Below, piece by piece: positions 60,302-64,000 of a stretch of 64,000 nucleotides of DNA. Under the pieces are notes generated by a model. It ran no database searches and was not told the DNA's origin. It saw only the letters and a program-made list of their open reading frames with translations. Position 1 is the stretch's first letter; each line of letters opens with the position of its first letter. Origin of the DNA: Isoetes taiwanensis. Its lineage: Eukaryota > Streptophyta > Lycopodiopsida > Isoetales > Isoetaceae. Location of the stretch: NCBI GenBank assembly GCA_021234155.1, contig JAJEKV010000223.1, forward strand, positions 432,001 to 496,000, given 5' to 3'. The position numbers and the translations under genes were made by a program.

Positions 60302-61000
60302 GTCGTATTTAATTAAAGTGGGACAAATCTCGAATTTTGGGACTCGGACTGAAAATGGGACATTAAAAAGAAGGAATTTTTTTTTCCTTGTTTTTTTGTT
60401 TTTTTGGGCTCTAAGCTACATCAGAGGGGCCTTTCTCGACTCGCGAGTCGAGAAAGGCCTCACACCTACATTCTTCAGAAATGGCCCTTAGAACTGGTTG
60501 TTTTCTTATTTGTATTGTCTGTAGCATCACTTGCACTAACTTGATTTTGCCTTTCCCAGTACAAATCGCGAACAGAAAGGACATGATCGGGAGCCATGTC
60601 AGGCTAGCGTGTTCAGATTTCTATTCTCTTCAAGTTGCTCTTGTGGCTTGGAACGCCTCAGACCTTGCTCTGCATGTTGTTCCCAGTAGGTGGTCTGTGT
60701 GCGAAGATGATGTAATATTTGTGTCAGCCCGACCATCATGATATCTTCAACCATTGTAAACTTTGGTTTCAATCTAGAACTTTGATTTCAATCTGTAATG
60801 AATTTCCATTGTTTCAGTTGCATTGTTCTTGTTCTCGACTCGCTAATCAGGGAAAACTGGAGGAAAGCTTCGATGCAGAGTTCTAGACAAAAAATCGAAT
60901 TAAGGATAGTTTTCGGGTCGGGGTGCTCTTTTTCATGTAAATTAACAGGGTTCCGAAAAAAAATGGGAATGGAATGAGTCCCACTTTAATTAAATACGAC
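60302..61000. mobile_element. 699-bp TIR element inserted in hAT gene
   Basis: Perfect 23-bp terminal inverted repeats beginning GTCGTATTTAATTAAAGTGG (60302-60324 and 60978-61000). The flanks are hAT coding sequence (NATNNKT on one side, KWYKM on the other). Removing the element and two duplicated bases would restore the frame, but the presumed CT/TT duplication is imperfect. The interior holds the 32-bp palindrome and an 86-codon plus ORF (60481-60741) without a known domain. Unclassified, and by its ends rather young. Confidence 0.85.
60428..60459. repeat. Perfect 32-bp palindrome
   Basis: Half-site GGCCTTTCTCGACTCG with its exact inverse adjoining. The inner 24 bp are identical to the core of the palindrome at 46924-46953. 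A decayed half (TTCTCGACTCGC then TAATCAG) lies at about 60832-60850 in the same element. Confidence 0.95.
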
Positions 61001-61639
61001 AGTCTTGTTATTTGTAGCATTATACGGAATTTCACATGCGTAAAACCATTTTCTTAAAGCTCTATCAGCTGCATTTCTTCGTGTATGTCTCAACAATCTC
61101 ACTAAAGGTCCTCCACCTTCAGCCTTGTCCTCCGCTCTCCTCTTTTTATTAGAATTCTTTTCTGCCAATGTCATCATGGTTTCTTGTGATTCATTTGCAA
61201 GGTTAATGAATTGATTCTCCAACTCAACAACATCATCCTCACGATTAGTTAATTGCTCGTCACGAATTACAGCTGCTTCTTCACATCTAGCCATTGCATT
61301 GTATACTTCTACTGGCACTTTCTTGCAACCTCCATTACTAGTAGAAGGTTTTTTCTTAGGACCAACTCCAAGTCCTCTTATTCCAATAAAATGTGCCCTG
61401 ATTCTTTGTGGAATTGCTGAGTATGGATGATCACAATACTTGCATTTCACCAGAAATACTCCTCTACTAAGCTTTTTCCCAACAATGACATGATCCCATT
61501 CTGGCCCCTTCCTTCCCATTTCATCTGATCTGTGTTATATAACATAATAAGAGAATGGCACATAACATAATAAGAGAACGGCTTTTGAGAACGACACATA
61601 ATAAGAGGGAATTCATCTGATTTTTTTTGACACAAGGTA

Positions 61640-62372
61640 TTTAAATACTGCCAGTAAGCAGCTACACAGCATTAAGGTTGCAATTATAGAAACCAGAATG
61701 GCAAGGGTAATCAATCCAAGATCTTGAAAGGCAAAAATAAAGCTGTAGAAATCCTGGCTTCTTTGTGGAAAGCCAATAACAAAAAGAAAGACCTGATAAT
61801 CTTAGCTTCATAGACAGTAATCTTCAAAGATGGATGCACAGAAGCAAGAGATGATTGGCATAACAATTTTGAAAGGGGGGGTCGTTATGCAAGAATAGGA
61901 ACAGTCAATCCAAAAACGAATGAATGCTAGAAATTACATTGTAGAACAAGGAAACTGTTTTTTTTTTTGGAACAGCACAGTGAAAACTTACCTGAGCGCC
62001 TAAGAGGAGGATTCCATGGTTTCGCCATCTTCGTCTGTTTCCATAGTCTGCAGAAGACTTGAACCTCCTTCCATATTTTGCAAGGCCTTCATGCACTTAT
62101 TTGAATTTTTCTGTGCTACATATTTCACACCAAATGGGTCATCTAGATTCGTCGAATTTATTTGAAGGATTGCGTAAACTTGTTTGACATCTGCAGCTTG
62201 TATATTGCTCCAACCTTTTTATGCAATTGATCTGCTTCATTTGGAAAGTATTGGCCTTCAACTAGCTGTTGCAACCATGCAATTTCATAGGCCCTCCAAC
62301 AAGCCTCAATTTTTTGCAGAAACCTTACTCCTTTTTAAGTATTCATGCCACAATTTCTCTTCTTGCCATTAA
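61640..62372 (-). other. Coding-like segments of an unrecognised gene
   Basis: On the minus strand an open stretch starts about FLQKIEACWRAYEIAW (near 62325) and continues QQLVEGQYFPNEADQ. In another frame it reads AADVKQVYAILQINSTN, DDPFGVKYVAQKNSNK and ends TDEDGETMESSS-stop near 62007. An intron acceptor (AAAAAG/GT) or a frameshift would join them. Family not recognised. An intron-like, AT-rich region follows to 61640. Confidence 0.3.
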
Positions 62373-62705
62373 TGATATGGTCTATGGAGTATGGGATAAA
62401 GTCTAGAAAGATTGGGGCCCATTGGATAACGATTTCCTTGAAGGATTTGCCCTTTTGGTGCGTTGGTTATCACTAGAGGTTCTAGTGCGTAACATTTGGT
62501 ATCAGAGCCAAGGTTCCATTCCTCATGGCAACCTTGGTGTGTTTCACATGCTTGAGGACAAGCATCTCAAGAAGGGGAGGAATTGATATGGTCTATGGGG
62601 TATGGGATAAAGCCTAAAAAGGTTGAGGCCCATTGGATAACGATTTCCTTGAAAGATCTGCCCTTTTGGTGTGTCGATTATCACTAGAGGTGCTAGTGCG
62701 TAACA
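62373..62705 (+). mobile_element. TRIM retrotransposon, complete with TSD
   Basis: Two 122-bp LTRs (62373-62494 and 62584-62705), both starting TGATATGG and ending GCGTAACA, so TG...CA. Just inside the left LTR is the initiator-Met tRNA primer site TGGTATCAGAGC (62497-62508). Before the right LTR is a purine tract AAGAAGGGGAGGAA (about 62569-62582). The interior is only 89 bases. It is flanked by a 5-bp target-site duplication ATTAA (62368-62372 and 62706-62710). The LTRs differ at about 11 sites (about 9%), ten of them transitions. No protein is encoded; it needs a helper element. Confidence 0.93.
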
Positions 62706-62710
62706 ATTAA

Positions 62711-63462
62711 ACACTATAGGTCCTATATTTTCTGTAACAATGGCATCCAAAGGCTTATCCAAGCTTCTACATCGCCCATAACTGAAACTTCTCTAAATTT
62801 TATAGGAACTTCATCATTGAGTTGCATTTCATCTACCTTTTGAGTCCAATTTAGCCATCACTTTTGGTTGCTTCTGCATACTGACGGCTGCATCTCCTTT
62901 CTGAAGGAATCCTCCTACTTCTATGATGTCTTTGCTTAGATCTGCGTCCTCTACCACAACTTGATGAATGATATCCTTTAGGGGATCCAGGATTTTGGAG
63001 GCTATCTATGTTTCGGGTTTATATCTTGCAGCAAGAACTTCCTGCTCAATAATTCAAAAAACCCTTCGCTTCTTGGTCTTCATATTTCATAATCACTTCA
63101 AGATGTGCATTTTCATGAATTGAAAATAAACCCATGTTGGCATCCTCCTAGAATAATGGAACGTCTTCCATTTCTCCTCTTCCATTTCTCCTCTGTCTGG
63201 TTTATCCAATTCTAAAAAATCTGTCTGGAACCATCCCTCTGCCTCCTCCTGCGAGATCTAGAACTATCCCTCTGCCTCCTCCTGCAAGATCCGTCACTGT
63301 TTAAGAAGTTCGTCTTCCTCCTCAAGCATTTCTTCAAGGGAAGAACTCTTTGGTAATTCTTCTTCCATAATCAAACAATCTGATTCTTCAAATCCATTTC
63401 TTCTTTTTTATTATGATGCTGCATTGCTTGTAGTTTCTTCCAGCATCGACGCAGTTTCCTAA
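62711..63462 (-). other. Coding-like and LTR-internal sequence
   Basis: Minus strand: VDEMQLNDEVPIKFREVSV then MGDVEAWISLWMPLLQKI is open at about 62850-62735, up to the TRIM insertion. Its family is not recognised. A 35-bp tandem duplication (TCTAGAACTATCCCTCTGCC unit, 63220-63292) and acidic open pieces lie further left of the LTR primer site. Whether these belong to the copia element's interior or to a host gene is not clear. Confidence 0.25.
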
Positions 63463-63711
63463 ACTCTGATACCATCTTCAAGAGAAGAACCAAAATATAG
63501 AATAAAATAAATGTATATGAATGAGGCCAACAACATGGCTAATATACAAAACGAAGAGTCAGTAGACATGACTCTCTATCTATGTCCATATGAATGGACT
63601 CTCTATGTCCATATACACTTTCATGTGACTAGTGCCATATAAGCATGCCACTTGGCATGCCACCTCAGCATATAGCATGATCTATATGATCACTAATCCT
63701 ATATTCTAACA
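63463..63711 (-). mobile_element. Ty1/copia-type LTR with primer-binding site
   Basis: Read minus, the LTR starts TGTTAGAATATAGGATTAG at 63711 and runs 237 bp to 63475. It is followed by TGGTATCAGAGTTT (63461-63474), the initiator-Met tRNA primer-binding site. Related to 51893-52080. The downstream interior has no recognisable gag, protease, integrase or RT, so the element is truncated. Confidence 0.75.
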
Positions 63712-63749
63712 AGATCAATGTGGTAGGTGTAAGCCACAATGCAACAACA

Positions 63750-63855
63750 CCTTATTTTAAGCCACATATTTCCTTATTTTAAGCCACATATTTGTTTTGT
63801 ACCTTATTTTAAGCCACATATTTCCTTATTTTAAGCCACATATTTGTTTTGTTTC
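63750..63855. repeat. Tandem repeat of CCTTATTTTAAGCCACATAT
   Basis: The word occurs four times in two 50-bp blocks, each ending TTTGTTTTGT. Non-coding. The window ends about 145 bases later with no further feature. Confidence 0.88.
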
Positions 63856-64000
63856 TAATATCATCCAAGCTGTTGCATTTTTATCCTATCCTCTATCATA
63901 CCCATTTCTTCAAAGCTCAAACTCTGCACCAAAAACCTAGAGCTAATAAACATGGCAATCCATAGCTTGTCTTTTAAAAAACGTTCTTTTTGAGGCAAGC

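Larger units (their letters stand above)
58128..61519 (-). pseudogene. hAT transposase (BED/DUF659) relic
   Basis: Exons in order: 61519-61001, from MGRKGPEW with a BED-type zinc finger (CKYCDHPYSAIPQRIRAHF); 60301-60186 (WYKMALKEI); 60101-59871, the DUF659 start (CSDGWSDTRKRPIINFM); 59734 downward (VIMDNASNAVKAGE, CACHCLDLLFEDI); about 59390-59010; and 58753-58128, the hAT dimerisation domain (WWDAYDSSLPDLKK, SSSPCERNWSSFGVIH). Splice phases of exons 2-4 agree. Damage: a TIR element between exons 1 and 2, a frameshift near 59425 and TGA near 59385, a repeat expansion replacing the last donor, and TAA at 58344 before an acidic tail that stays open to 58128. Non-functional. Confidence 0.88.

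Noticed and set aside
51893-63711. The two copia-type LTRs as ends of a single 11.8-kb element
   Set aside because: The left LTR is followed by its own primer-site-like sequence on the wrong side for a 3' LTR. The interior is PPR, hAT and spacer, not gag-pol.

Overview
The window looks like nuclear DNA of a land plant. It is AT-rich and dominated by transposons. The few host-like genes include a WVD2/TPX2-type microtubule-binding gene, a PLS-type PPR relic and an FCP1/NIF-like HAD gene. Introns are spliceosomal, GT-AG and short (about 65-150 nt). I cannot fix the species. Short introns would fit a non-flowering plant, but that is only a weak hint. No rRNA, tRNA, CRISPR or bacterial-type operon was seen.

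Layout. 1-2775: LINE reverse-transcriptase relic, then a diverged direct repeat. 4639-7402: the best host gene, an eight-exon TPX2-domain gene whose splice phases all agree. 7963-10012: an inverted-repeat element and two LINE scraps. 10671-16062: a Helitron-like element on the minus strand, with a spliced Rep N-terminus carrying two AT-hook exon pairs, a HUH Rep domain and a Pif1-like helicase. 16670-18190: an unrecognised minus-strand gene candidate. 20352-24497: a second, 5'-truncated Helitron copy on the plus strand with a LINE endonuclease scrap inside its helicase. 25148-28070: a PIF/Harbinger relic between two direct repeats that each contain a long (GA)n tract, followed by a 38-bp minisatellite to 28720. 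29644-30740: LINE relic. 32709-34714: a 1-kb tandem duplication in which each unit keeps an intact 66-70 aa ORF. 34984-35138: a promoter-like block with ABRE, heat-shock elements and a TATA box. 35140-44640: mostly gene-poor DNA with local tandem duplications, a (TA)n tract and a solitary Helitron 3' end. 44684-47173: two minus-strand gene relics. 47677-51735: a LINE split by a 1.1-kb terminal-inverted-repeat (TIR) element. 51893-52080 and 63475-63711: Ty1/copia-type LTRs. 54109-55277: PPR relic with an internal tandem duplication. 58128-61519: hAT (BED/DUF659) relic split by a 699-bp TIR element. 62373-62705: a complete TRIM retrotransposon with target-site duplication.

Functional picture. 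There is no operon logic. The window is a record of nested insertion, local duplication and decay. In-frame stops in the Helitron copies are mostly C-to-T (or G-to-A) changes, as expected where cytosines are methylated. The signals least explained by known feature classes are: (1) long perfect palindromes sharing one 24-bp core in an intron and inside a TIR element; (2) the tRNA T-arm-like fold at the Helitron 3' ends; (3) the duplicated AT-hook exon module; (4) the tandemly duplicated membrane microprotein ORF.
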